A DNA stretch of 13,400 nucleotides from CADCSY01 sp038255685 (GTDB lineage Bacteria; Actinomycetota; Acidimicrobiia; Acidimicrobiales; CADCSY01): the NCBI GenBank assembly GCA_038255685.1, contig JBBSLC010000083.1:1-13400 (forward strand), read 5' to 3'. Position 1 is the first letter of the stretch. Every line of letters begins with the position of its first letter. A program made the position numbers and the translations under genes. The notes under the pieces are model-generated. The model made no database searches and was not told the origin of the DNA. It worked only from the letters and a program-made list of their open reading frames with translations. Positions 6,660-12,671 of this stretch are shown here, piece by piece.

Positions 6660-7235
6660 ATGGCGACCGACGACCTGACCCTCTCGAGCGACGCCACCCT
6701 CGTCGTCGGCATCGCGCGCTACCGCCAGGATGCATTGGCCGAGGCGTACCGGCGCCACGCCGGTGCCGTGTTCGCCCTCGCCCGTCGCCTGCTCAACGAA
6801 GCGTCGCTGGCCGAGGAGGTCGTCCAGGAGGTCTTCTTCCGCCTCTGGGACACGCCCGAGAAGTTCGACGCCGCTCGCGGCTCGCTGCGCTCGTACCTGC
6901 TCGCGCAGTGCCACGGCCGATCGGTCGACCTCATCAGGAGCGAGCAGTCCCGTCGCCAGCGCGAGGTCAAGGAGCACCGTCAGCGTGCCGAGGCCGGCTA
7001 CGACATCGAGCACGAGGTCTGGGACCTCGCCGTGGCGGACCACGTGCGGGAGGCGCTCGTCGACCTGCCCGAGGACGAGCGCCGCGCCATCCAGCTGGCG
7101 TACTTTCAGGGGCACACCTACCGGGAGGTGGCGTTGATCCTGGACCAGCCGGAGGGAACCGTGAAGAGTCGGATCCGTGCCGGGATGAAGCGGATGCGAC
7201 GGACGCTGGTCGACGCCGGCGTGGGGACGGTCTGA
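6660..7235 (+). CDS. ECF RNA polymerase sigma factor (SigK-like)
   Basis: A 191-residue extracytoplasmic-function sigma factor. Sigma region 2 spans about residues 25-98: AYRRHAGAVFALARRLL, then EEVVQEVFFRLWD, the core-binding and -10-reading part, and SLRSYLLAQCHGRSVDLIR. Region 4 spans about 134-182, with DLPEDERRAIQLAYFQGHTYREVA followed by the helix-turn-helix PEGTVKSRIRAGMKRMR that reads the -35 element. No SnoaL-like or other extension is present. The next gene encodes an RskA-type anti-sigma factor, which suggests the SigK/ECF19-like group. The ATG overlaps the operon leader: GGAG at 6647-6650 lies inside the end of the methyltransferase gene. The stop TGA and the next ATG share one base, indicating coupled translation. 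The target promoters are unknown; its own operon does not begin with an evident ECF-type promoter. Confidence 0.93.
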   Translation: MATDDLTLSSDATLVVGIARYRQDALAEAYRRHAGAVFALARRLLNEASLAEEVVQEVFFRLWDTPEKFDAARGSLRSYLLAQCHGRSVDLIRSEQSRRQREVKEHRQRAEAGYDIEHEVWDLAVADHVREALVDLPEDERRAIQLAYFQGHTYREVALILDQPEGTVKSRIRAGMKRMRRTLVDAGVGTV

Positions 7236-8026
7236 TGGCCGCGCTGAGCCACACCGAGATCGAGGAGCTCCTCGGGGCGTATGCCCTCGACGCCGTCGAG
7301 CCCGACGAGGCGCTCGAGGTCACGGACCACCTGCTCGACTGCCCGCGCTGCCGCGCCGAGGTCTCCGAGCACCGAGAGGTCGCTGCGCTGCTGGCGAACA
7401 GCGGCGCCGATGCACCTGCTGACCTGTGGGACCGCATCGCCGCGTCGATCGAGGGCACCGCACCGTCGGCTGCTGATGTCGCGCGCATCGCATCGCCCCC
7501 GCTGTTCTCCCGCCCGGGTGCAGGGAGCGCGCAGCGACGGTCGTGGGGTGGCCGGGCCCTCATGCCGATCGCCGCCGCAGCCGCAGCGGTGATCGCTCTC
7601 CTCGGCGTCCAGGTCGTGGGCCAGGGCGACAAGATCGACCGCCAGGGCGCCCAGCTCGACCAGATGGCGCAGGAGGACGGTCTGAGCCGGGCGTTCCAAT
7701 CTGCCATCGCCGAGCCGACCGCCGAGCTCATCGCCCTCCGATCAGCAGACGGAGAGCACGAGGTGCAGGCCGTCATGGCCGGCTCGACCGGGTACCTCCA
7801 CGCCGGTGGCCTTCCCGAGCTCGACGAGGGCAGGACCTACCAGCTGTGGGCCGACCTCGGCGAGCGGCGCATCTCCCTCGGCGTGCTCGGCAGCCGGCCC
7901 AAGGTGGCCACCTTCGAGATCGCCGGTGAGGTGCTCGGCCTCGCCATCACCGAGGAGCAGGGCGCCGGTGTGGTCGTCTCCGACCAGGCCCCGGTCGTCT
8001 ACGCCGTCATGCCCGCCGACGCCTGA
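7235..8026 (+). CDS. RskA-family membrane anti-sigma factor
   Basis: A 263-residue protein that should hold the preceding sigma factor at the membrane. The N-terminal anti-sigma domain has the zinc-binding HxxxCxxC signature: His32, Cys36 and Cys39 in DHLLDCPRC. A linker rich in Ala, Ser and Pro follows, then one transmembrane segment at about 108-129 (ALMPIAAAAAAVIALLGVQV). The extracytoplasmic C-terminal RskA domain (about 160-263) contains YQLWADLGERRISLGVLG, the family hallmark, and ends shortly after VVYAVMP. In this family, the sigma factor is released by regulated proteolysis of the anti-sigma factor on each side of the membrane. The start overlaps the sigma factor stop (TGATG), so the pair should be made in step. 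It lacks a signal peptide, as expected for type II topology. Confidence 0.94.
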   Translation: MAALSHTEIEELLGAYALDAVEPDEALEVTDHLLDCPRCRAEVSEHREVAALLANSGADAPADLWDRIAASIEGTAPSAADVARIASPPLFSRPGAGSAQRRSWGGRALMPIAAAAAAVIALLGVQVVGQGDKIDRQGAQLDQMAQEDGLSRAFQSAIAEPTAELIALRSADGEHEVQAVMAGSTGYLHAGGLPELDEGRTYQLWADLGERRISLGVLGSRPKVATFEIAGEVLGLAITEEQGAGVVVSDQAPVVYAVMPADA

Positions 8027-8044
8027 CCGCCTCGGCGGAGGTCA
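8024..8044 (+). terminator. Weak terminator-like hairpin after the sigma operon
   Basis: TGACC (8024-8028, starting with the anti-sigma stop codon) pairs with GGTCA (8040-8044), and GCC (8029-8031) can pair with GGC (8034-8036), leaving a small bulge. No T-tract follows. It would end the methyltransferase-sigma-anti-sigma operon. Confidence 0.35.
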
Positions 8045-8074
8045 GTCACCGGAACGCCCGTGAAGGATCGTGAC

Positions 8075-8088
8075 ATCGTGCATACGAT
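8075..8088 (+). promoter_or_regulatory. -10 box overlapped by an inverted repeat, before the PaiB remnant
   Basis: TACGAT (8083-8088) fits TANNNT and lies six bases before an ATG at 8095, the same leaderless spacing as at 5411-5423. It is overlapped by a perfect inverted repeat ATCGT-GCAT-ACGAT (8075-8088), with flanking GTGA (8070-8073) and TCAC (8088-8091) partly extending it. This could be a repressor site on the promoter, or a chance pairing, since the gene behind it seems dead. Confidence 0.35.
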
Positions 8089-8094
8089 CACAAG

Positions 8095-8314
8095 ATGGTC
8101 GCGCGCCCGCAGGTGGGGCAGCCGACCCGACGGCGCACGGGGCGAAGCTGCAGGCGATCCGAGGGCTCCGGCTCGACATCGACGACGTTCGTGCGAAGTC
8201 AAGTACGGCGGCAACGTCGATGACGCACACCGATCGGCGGCGGTCGAGCGCCTGCGCCGCCGGGCAGGACCGGGCGACGCCGCTGCGCTCGCCCACCTGT
8301 CCCGCAGGGACTGA
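8095..8314 (+). pseudogene. Remnant of a PaiB-like FMN-binding protein with two frameshifts
   Basis: No single frame here makes a sensible protein, but joining three does. Frame from 8095 gives MVARPQVGQPTRRRTG. Adding one base in the G run at 8139-8142 continues as AKLQAIRGLRLDIDDVRAK. Adding one base at 8199-8200 (TC read as a Phe codon) continues as KYGGNVDDAHRSAAVERL and on to TGA at 8312-8314. The joined text AIRGLRLDIDDVRAKFKY closely resembles, from memory, the C-terminal part of FMN-binding negative transcriptional regulators (PaiB family, split-barrel flavin fold). That family is about 200 residues long; only about 72 remain, so the N-terminal two thirds are missing. It may be a truncated, decayed gene, or two homopolymer sequencing errors in a small real gene. 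Its stop directly abuts the stop of the next gene on the minus strand. Confidence 0.55.
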
Positions 8315-9199
8315 TCAGGCGTCGTCGGCGACCCAGCGGAGGTGCTCGTCGAGGCGCAGGACCCGGTGCAGCTCGTCGAAGCCCATGGCGCCCGGGCTCG
8401 TGCCCAGGCCCTTGCGGAGCGCGTCGAGGCGGTCCCTGACCGCGCCGGCAGCGGCGAGGACCGTGGCGACCGGGACGATCACGACGGCGAAGCCCAGCTC
8501 GGCGATGGCTCGGAGCTCGAGCGTCGGCGTGCGACCACCGTCGACCCAGTTCAAGACGAGGGGGACGCCTGCGAGCCGGTCGGCGACGATCGCCAGGTCG
8601 TCGACGGTGGTCACGGCCTCGACGAAGAGCCAGTCCGCGCCAGCGTCAGCGAAGCGGGCGGCGCGGTCGATCGCCACCTCCAGGCCATCTGTGGCGACGG
8701 CGTCGGTGCGGGCCACGATGATCGTCGCCGGGTCGCTCCTCGCCCGCACCGCGGCGCGCACGCGGGCCACGGCCTCGTCGACGTCGACGACCTCCTTGCC
8801 GGCGAGGTGGCCGCAGCGCTTCGGCGAGACCTGGTCCTCGAGCTGGAGGGCCGCGACCCCTGCCGCCTCGTAGAGGGCGACGGTGCGAGCGACGTCGAGC
8901 GGCCCCCCGTAGCCGGTGTCGGCGTCGGCGATGATCGGGAGCGCAGTGGCGGCACAGGCGCGCTGGCACGCCGCCGCCATCTCGGTCTGGGTCAGCAGCC
9001 CGAGGTCGGGTGCGCCGAGCAACGACGCCGACAGGCCGAAGCCGGTGAGGTACGCAGCCGTGAAGCCGGCCTGCTCGGTGAGCACCGCCGACAGACCGTC
9101 GTAGCAGCCAGGGGCCACGAGCGGTGCCCCCCCAGGTGCGACGAGGGCGCGCAGCCGTGCGCCCAATGACGCGCTCGATCGTGAGGAGGTGCCTGTCAT
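8315..9199 (-). CDS. Isocitrate lyase/PEP mutase superfamily protein
   Basis: A 294-residue TIM-barrel protein of the superfamily that includes methylisocitrate lyase, 2,3-dimethylmalate lyase, oxaloacetate decarboxylase and PEP mutase, which act on a C-C or P-C bond beside an enolate-stabilising Mg2+ site. Visible motifs are APGCYDGLSA (29-38), the metal-binding ADADTGYGG (91-99), QLEDQVSPKRCGHLAGK (119-135) with the lyase Cys129 in KRCGH, and ARTDA. The KRCGH motif favours a lyase over a mutase or decarboxylase. No prpC, prpD or other methylcitrate gene is nearby, so the substrate is open. I chose the ATG at 9199 over an upstream one at 9292 because the homologous region starts soon after it. 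On the minus strand CAGACT lies seven bases before this ATG, possibly a leaderless promoter. Stop to stop with the PaiB remnant. Confidence 0.85.
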   Translation of the reverse strand: MTGTSSRSSASLGARLRALVAPGGAPLVAPGCYDGLSAVLTEQAGFTAAYLTGFGLSASLLGAPDLGLLTQTEMAAACQRACAATALPIIADADTGYGGPLDVARTVALYEAAGVAALQLEDQVSPKRCGHLAGKEVVDVDEAVARVRAAVRARSDPATIIVARTDAVATDGLEVAIDRAARFADAGADWLFVEAVTTVDDLAIVADRLAGVPLVLNWVDGGRTPTLELRAIAELGFAVVIVPVATVLAAAGAVRDRLDALRKGLGTSPGAMGFDELHRVLRLDEHLRWVADDA

Positions 9200-9206
9200 C
9201 GCCGCC

Positions 9207-9229
9207 AGTCTGGCGTGAGGTGGCAGGGT
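9207..9229. promoter_or_regulatory. Possible weak divergent -10 boxes
   Basis: The 35-base gap between the divergent starts at 9199 and 9235 holds CAGACT on the minus strand (9212 to 9207), seven bases before ATG 9199, and CAGGGT on the plus strand (9224-9229), five bases before ATG 9235. Both miss the first T of TANNNT. They are placed as leaderless -10 boxes would be, but the match is weak. Confidence 0.3.
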
Positions 9230-9234
9230 GGCGC

Positions 9235-10431
9235 ATGACCTCCGACGTCCACCTCGGTGCGGCCCAGCCGTTCGGACTGCGCTACTGGCCACTCCCCGAG
9301 GACGACCCCGGCGTGGAGATCCCGAGGGAGTCGATCCGCCTCGTCAGCCCTGACGGCGCCCTGGTGCGGGGCCTGCTCTGGACCCCGCCCGGCGGCAAGC
9401 CGTGGAAGACCGCGATCGTGCTCAGCCATCCCCGCGGCGACTTCAGCGTCCACTACGCCTGCCCCCTCCTCGCCGCCGCCGGCTACGCCGTCCTCGGCTT
9501 CGGCACCCGCTACATGGGCAACGACACCGACTGCCTCCACGAGGCGTGCACGATCGACGTCGAGACGGTCGTGACCGAGGTGCGCCGGCGAGGGGCCGAG
9601 GCCGTCGTGCTCCTCGGCAACTCCGGCGGCGGTTCGCTGATGGCCCTCGCGCACACCGAGCGGGGCGTGGGCGACGGTTGGATCGGCATGGCCGCCCACC
9701 CCGGTGAGGGCGTGTTCATGCTCCAGGTCATCGACCCGTCGGTGGCCGACGAGCACGACCCGCTCTCGGTGGTGCCCGAGCTCGACATGTACGACCCCGA
9801 CAACGGCTGGCGTCCCTGGCCCGAGCCCTGTTCGTACGACACCGAGTGGCTGACCCGCTACCGGGCTGCCCAGGTCGCGCGGGTGGCGAGGATCGATGCC
9901 GTGGCCAAGGCGGCGATCGCCGCGAACGACGAGGCACGGGTGCGCGCCCGCGAGATCGACAAGGGCGCCGACCCGGGCGCCTGGCGGAGGGAGCGGGCCC
10001 GGGCGGTCAACGCCGAGCACCTCGTGATCTACCGGACGCTGGCCGACCCTGCGTACCTCGACCTCTCCATCGACCCCGACCAACGCCCGCTCGGCAGCCT
10101 CTTCGCGTTCCCCGACCCGCTCGACGCCAACTACGGGCGGGGTGGTCTCGGCCGCACGATGACCGCCAGGGGGTGGCTCTCCACCTGGTCGGGCCTGTCG
10201 AGTGCAGCGAAGCTTGCCGACACCATGCCCGAGGTGCGGGTCCCGACCCTGCTCGTGCACCCGACCGGCGACACCGAGATCCGCATCCGCCAGGCAAAGG
10301 AGATCGTCGCCAACGCGGGAGGCGACGACGTCACCTACGTCGAGATGCCCGGTGCGCCCCACTACCTGGAGGGCCACCGCCCCGAGGCCATGGCCCACGT
10401 GGTCGACTGGCTGGCGAAGCGGTTCCCGTGA
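9235..10431 (+). CDS. Alpha/beta hydrolase-fold protein
   Basis: A 398-residue cytoplasmic protein with no signal peptide. Serine-hydrolase features are in order: the strand and oxyanion region IVLSHPRGDFS (61-71), the nucleophile elbow GNSGGG with Ser130, a long insertion (about 155-320) rich in charged residues that could form a cap, the acid in HPTGDTEIR (Asp346) and the base in GAPHYLEGH (His376). At 398 residues it is longer than a minimal alpha/beta hydrolase of about 280, because of the cap-like insertion. I cannot assign a substrate; ester or thioester hydrolysis would be typical. The ATG at 9235 is preferred to an open extension back to 9124, which is antisense to the neighbouring gene. 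Nineteen to forty bases separate it from the PPOX gene, so the two are probably co-transcribed. Confidence 0.82.
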   Translation: MTSDVHLGAAQPFGLRYWPLPEDDPGVEIPRESIRLVSPDGALVRGLLWTPPGGKPWKTAIVLSHPRGDFSVHYACPLLAAAGYAVLGFGTRYMGNDTDCLHEACTIDVETVVTEVRRRGAEAVVLLGNSGGGSLMALAHTERGVGDGWIGMAAHPGEGVFMLQVIDPSVADEHDPLSVVPELDMYDPDNGWRPWPEPCSYDTEWLTRYRAAQVARVARIDAVAKAAIAANDEARVRAREIDKGADPGAWRRERARAVNAEHLVIYRTLADPAYLDLSIDPDQRPLGSLFAFPDPLDANYGRGGLGRTMTARGWLSTWSGLSSAAKLADTMPEVRVPTLLVHPTGDTEIRIRQAKEIVANAGGDDVTYVEMPGAPHYLEGHRPEAMAHVVDWLAKRFP

Positions 10432-10471
10432 TTCGTGGAACACGGGGCCGATGGGCCCGGTTGCCCAGACC

Positions 10472-10897
10472 ATGGAGATCGCAGAGGCCGTCGACCACCT
10501 CAGGACCGAGCAGCGAGGGGTGCTCATCACCCAGCGCGGGGACGGGCGGCCCCAGTCCTCCAACATCATCTATGCGGTCGACGACGGCGGGTTGATCCGG
10601 ATCTCGGTCACCGCCGACCGGGCCAAGACCAAGAACGTCGAGCGCACCGGCTCGGCGTCGCTGCACGTCAGTCGGGCCGACTTCTGGGCCTACGTCGTGG
10701 TCGATGCCGACGCTGAGCTCTCCCCGGTCGCCTCCGATCCGGGGGACGCCACCACCGACGAGCTGGTCGAGCTCTACCGCTCGATGCAGGGTGAGCACGA
10801 CGACTGGGACGACTACCGCCGGGCCATGGTCGCCGATCGCCGACTCGTGGTCCGCCTGCGCCCGACACACGCCTACGGGATGTGGGCCGCCGGCTAG
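10472..10897 (+). CDS. PPOX-class F420-dependent enzyme (Rv1155-like)
   Basis: A 141-residue split beta-barrel flavin/deazaflavin-binding protein. HLRTEQRGVLITQRGDGRPQ (near the N-terminus), ISVTADRAKTKNVERTGSASLHV and the short C-terminal strand VVRLRPTHAYGMW match the single-domain PPOX family whose actinobacterial members use cofactor F420. The RAKTKN segment is the typical phosphate-contact region. The substrate is unknown; relatives reduce biliverdin, quinones or other planar compounds. The start is uncertain: an in-frame ATG at 10451 would add seven residues (MGPVAQT), and neither start has a clear Shine-Dalgarno sequence. I prefer 10472 because the homologous region begins directly after it. 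Nine bases separate its stop from the LigD polymerase start, suggesting an operon. Confidence 0.85.
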   Translation: MEIAEAVDHLRTEQRGVLITQRGDGRPQSSNIIYAVDDGGLIRISVTADRAKTKNVERTGSASLHVSRADFWAYVVVDADAELSPVASDPGDATTDELVELYRSMQGEHDDWDDYRRAMVADRRLVVRLRPTHAYGMWAAG

Positions 10898-10906
10898 ACA
10901 GCAGGG

Positions 10907-11923
10907 ATGGCTGCTGGTGAGGGGGTCGAGCTCGAAGCGGGTGGCCGCACGGTCCGCCTCACGAGCCCCGACAAGGTGCTCTTCTCCGAGCACGGTGAGA
11001 CCAAGCTCGATCTCGCCCGCTACTACCTCGCCGTGGAGGAGCCGTTCCTGCGGGCGGTCGGCGGGCGTCCGACCATGCTCCAGCGCTTCCCCGAAGGGGC
11101 AGGTGGGCCGTCGTTCTTCCAGAAGCGCGTCGGCGACAAGGTCCCCGAGTGGCTCCAGACCGCGGTCGTCAGCACGCCGAACGGCACCTCGTCGACGGTG
11201 CTGGTCCTCGCTGACCTCGCTCACGTGCTGTGGGCGGCGAACCTCGCCTGCCTCGGCTTCCACGTCTGGCCGTCTCGAGCCCTCGACCTCGACCACGCCG
11301 ACGAGCTGCGCATCGACCTCGACCCCCAGCCGGGCACGGCCTGGCCCCAGATCCAAGCAGCCGCCGTCGACGTCAAGGCCCTGCTCGACGAGCTCGGGGT
11401 CGTCGGCAACCCGAAGACGACCGGCAACCGTGGCCTCCACGTGTACGTCCGGCTCCAGCCGCGGTGGGGGAGCATCGACGTGCGTCGGGCAGCCGTGGCG
11501 ATGGCGCGCGAGCTGGAGCGGCGCCACGGGGATCGCATCACCGCTGCGTGGTGGAAGGAGGAGCGAGGCGAGCGGATCTTCGTGGACTTCAACCAGAACG
11601 CCCCTCACAAGACGATCTTCGGTGCCTGGTCGGTGCGTGCTCGGGTCGGCGCCCAGGTCTCCACCCCGCTCACCTGGGACGAGGTGCAAGACGTGCACCC
11701 CGACGATCTCACGGTGCGGACGGTGCCGGCGCTCGTCGAGCGCCGAGGTGATCCTTGGGCAACTGCCGACGCGGACCCGCAGTCGCTCGAGCCGCTGCTT
11801 GCGCTGTGGGAGCGAGACCGGCAGGACGGGCTGCTCGACGCCCCGTGGCCGCCGGTCTACCCGAAGCAACCGGACGAGCCGCCTCGCGTCGCCCCGAGCC
11901 GAGCGAAGAAGCCGCCGGCGTGA
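10907..11923 (+). CDS. Stand-alone LigD polymerase-domain protein
   Basis: A 338-residue primase-polymerase (archaeo-eukaryotic primase fold) of the LigD PolDom family, which in bacterial non-homologous end joining fills gaps with NTPs or dNTPs. Diagnostic motifs are LTSPDKVLF near residue 20, QKRVGDKVPEW, ANLACLGFHVWPSR, the metal-binding Asp137 and Asp139 in RIDLDPQPG, KTTGNRGLHVYV with His178, and FVDFNQNAPHKTIFGAWSVR with the third acidic residue Asp227. All key catalytic residues are present. It has only the polymerase domain: the frame stops after a basic Pro-rich tail (RAKKPPA), with no ligase or phosphoesterase domain and no ku gene nearby. The ATG at 10907 follows the PPOX stop by nine bases; AGGG directly before it is too close to be a good ribosome-binding site. 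TAGACA at 10895-10900 resembles a -10 box. Confidence 0.93.
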   Translation: MAAGEGVELEAGGRTVRLTSPDKVLFSEHGETKLDLARYYLAVEEPFLRAVGGRPTMLQRFPEGAGGPSFFQKRVGDKVPEWLQTAVVSTPNGTSSTVLVLADLAHVLWAANLACLGFHVWPSRALDLDHADELRIDLDPQPGTAWPQIQAAAVDVKALLDELGVVGNPKTTGNRGLHVYVRLQPRWGSIDVRRAAVAMARELERRHGDRITAAWWKEERGERIFVDFNQNAPHKTIFGAWSVRARVGAQVSTPLTWDEVQDVHPDDLTVRTVPALVERRGDPWATADADPQSLEPLLALWERDRQDGLLDAPWPPVYPKQPDEPPRVAPSRAKKPPA

Positions 11924-11927
11924 GGAC

Positions 11928-11945
11928 CCGGCCTCGTGCGGCCGG
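11928..11945 (+). terminator. Hairpin after the LigD polymerase gene
   Basis: CCGGCC (11928-11933) and GGCCGG (11940-11945) form a perfect 6-bp stem with loop TCGTGC, starting five bases after the stop; GAC/GTC flanks can extend it past one bulged C. There is no T-tract. Together with the remaining bases to 12020, in which I see no gene, it separates this operon from the convergent tetR gene. Confidence 0.5.
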
Positions 11946-12020
11946 TCCGCTCGGTCGAGGTGGATGACCGCCGACCTGGAGCGTTGCCAAAGCGCGTCGA
12001 CGGGCGGCCGTCGCTCGGTC

Positions 12021-12599
12021 TCAGGGTGTGGCCAGGCCGTCCATGACCACGACCTCGACGTCGGCGAGCACCTCGTCGGGAGAGAGGGATCCGTGGAGCA
12101 GGATCTCTCGGAGGCCGACGAGGAGGACGGCGCCGAAGAGGGCGGAGGCGGTTCGTTCGACATCGACCTCTCGGAGCGATCCGTCTTTGGAACCTTCGGC
12201 GAGGGTGTCCCTGACCGGGGCGTGGAAGGCCGAGTCGACGGCAGCAGCGATCTCGGTCAGGCGTCCAGCGCGGCCGATGTTGGTGACGAGCAGCTGGGCG
12301 GTGTCGGGATTGCCCCCGAGGACCTCGAGCTGGGCCCGAAGCACAGCGCGAAGACGCTCCCGTCCGCTCCCCTCGGTCCGGACCGCGAGCTGCACCTGCG
12401 TGGCGACCTCAGCGAGCATGGCCTGGAGGAGGAAGGCGAGGATGTCCTCCTTACCGGAGAAGTAGTAGTAGAGCGTTGCTCGGGGAACGTCGATGGCCCG
12501 GGCGACGTCGTCGATCTTCGCCGCCTCGAAGCCGTGCTCTGCGAAGACCGGCGCAGCGAGGGCGAGCTTGGCGGCGATCGCCTGAGGGACTTGTTTCAC
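12021..12599 (-). CDS. TetR-family transcriptional repressor
   Basis: A 192-residue regulator. The N-terminal DNA-binding domain (about 5-55) has the TetR helix-turn-helix IDDVARAIDVPRATLYYYFSGKEDIL (split across about 29-54), with the recognition helix at RATLYYYF. The rest is an alpha-helical ligand-binding and dimerisation domain with no identifiable ligand signature. I chose the GTG at 12599: GGAGG (12614 to 12610 on the minus strand) lies ten bases before it, and TetR homology begins a few residues in. The upstream ATG at 12707 would run through the operator and into the divergent gene and is rejected. The gene is divergent from an MMPL exporter, and the shared gap holds a perfect palindrome, so it most likely represses that exporter and itself until a small molecule binds. 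Confidence 0.93.
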   Translation of the reverse strand: MKQVPQAIAAKLALAAPVFAEHGFEAAKIDDVARAIDVPRATLYYYFSGKEDILAFLLQAMLAEVATQVQLAVRTEGSGRERLRAVLRAQLEVLGGNPDTAQLLVTNIGRAGRLTEIAAAVDSAFHAPVRDTLAEGSKDGSLREVDVERTASALFGAVLLVGLREILLHGSLSPDEVLADVEVVVMDGLATP

Positions 12600-12610
12600 G
12601 TTCGCCCTAC

Positions 12611-12641
12611 CTCCAGTTTGGACGTGACGTCCAAACTGGAG
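12611..12641. promoter_or_regulatory. 31-bp perfect palindrome, likely TetR operator
   Basis: CTCCAGTTTGGACG (12611-12624) is the exact reverse complement of CGTCCAAACTGGAG (12628-12641), with a 3-base spacer TGA: 14-bp arms with no mismatch. It covers the zone where the -35 region of the exporter promoter should lie and the expected transcription start of tetR, and its left arm includes most of the tetR ribosome-binding site. A TetR dimer, or a pair of dimers, bound here would block both genes. Confidence 0.85.
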
Positions 12642-12650
12642 TCTAGACTC
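12639..12650. promoter_or_regulatory. Overlapping divergent -10 boxes in a 12-bp palindrome
   Basis: GAGTCTAGACTC (12639-12650) is a perfect palindrome that reads TAGACT in both directions: plus strand 12644-12649 for the exporter, minus strand 12645 to 12640 for tetR. Both fit TANNNT. The predicted starts are about 12656 (+) and about 12633 (-), the latter within the operator. The two -10 boxes share bases, so the promoters should compete. Confidence 0.65.
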
Positions 12651-12671
12651 TCGGTGTCTTGGGAGGTGGAG

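Noticed and set aside
5369..6712. N-terminal extension of rpe to 6712 on the minus strand
   Set aside because: The extension is antisense to the methyltransferase and the start of the sigma gene. Rpe homology begins exactly at ATG 5368, and the length from there is normal for the family.
8342..9169. 275-codon open frame on the plus strand
   Set aside because: It is antisense to the isocitrate lyase/PEP mutase family gene, whose motifs are intact; its own translation is biased to Arg, Gly and Asp without domain features.
9124..9234. Longer start for the alpha/beta hydrolase
   Set aside because: The added residues overlap the start of the divergent gene and read as Arg-rich shadow sequence; ATG 9235 gives a sensible N-terminus.
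10331..12163. 610-codon open frame on the minus strand
   Set aside because: It is a shadow of the hydrolase, PPOX, LigD polymerase and tetR genes, which all have clear motifs.
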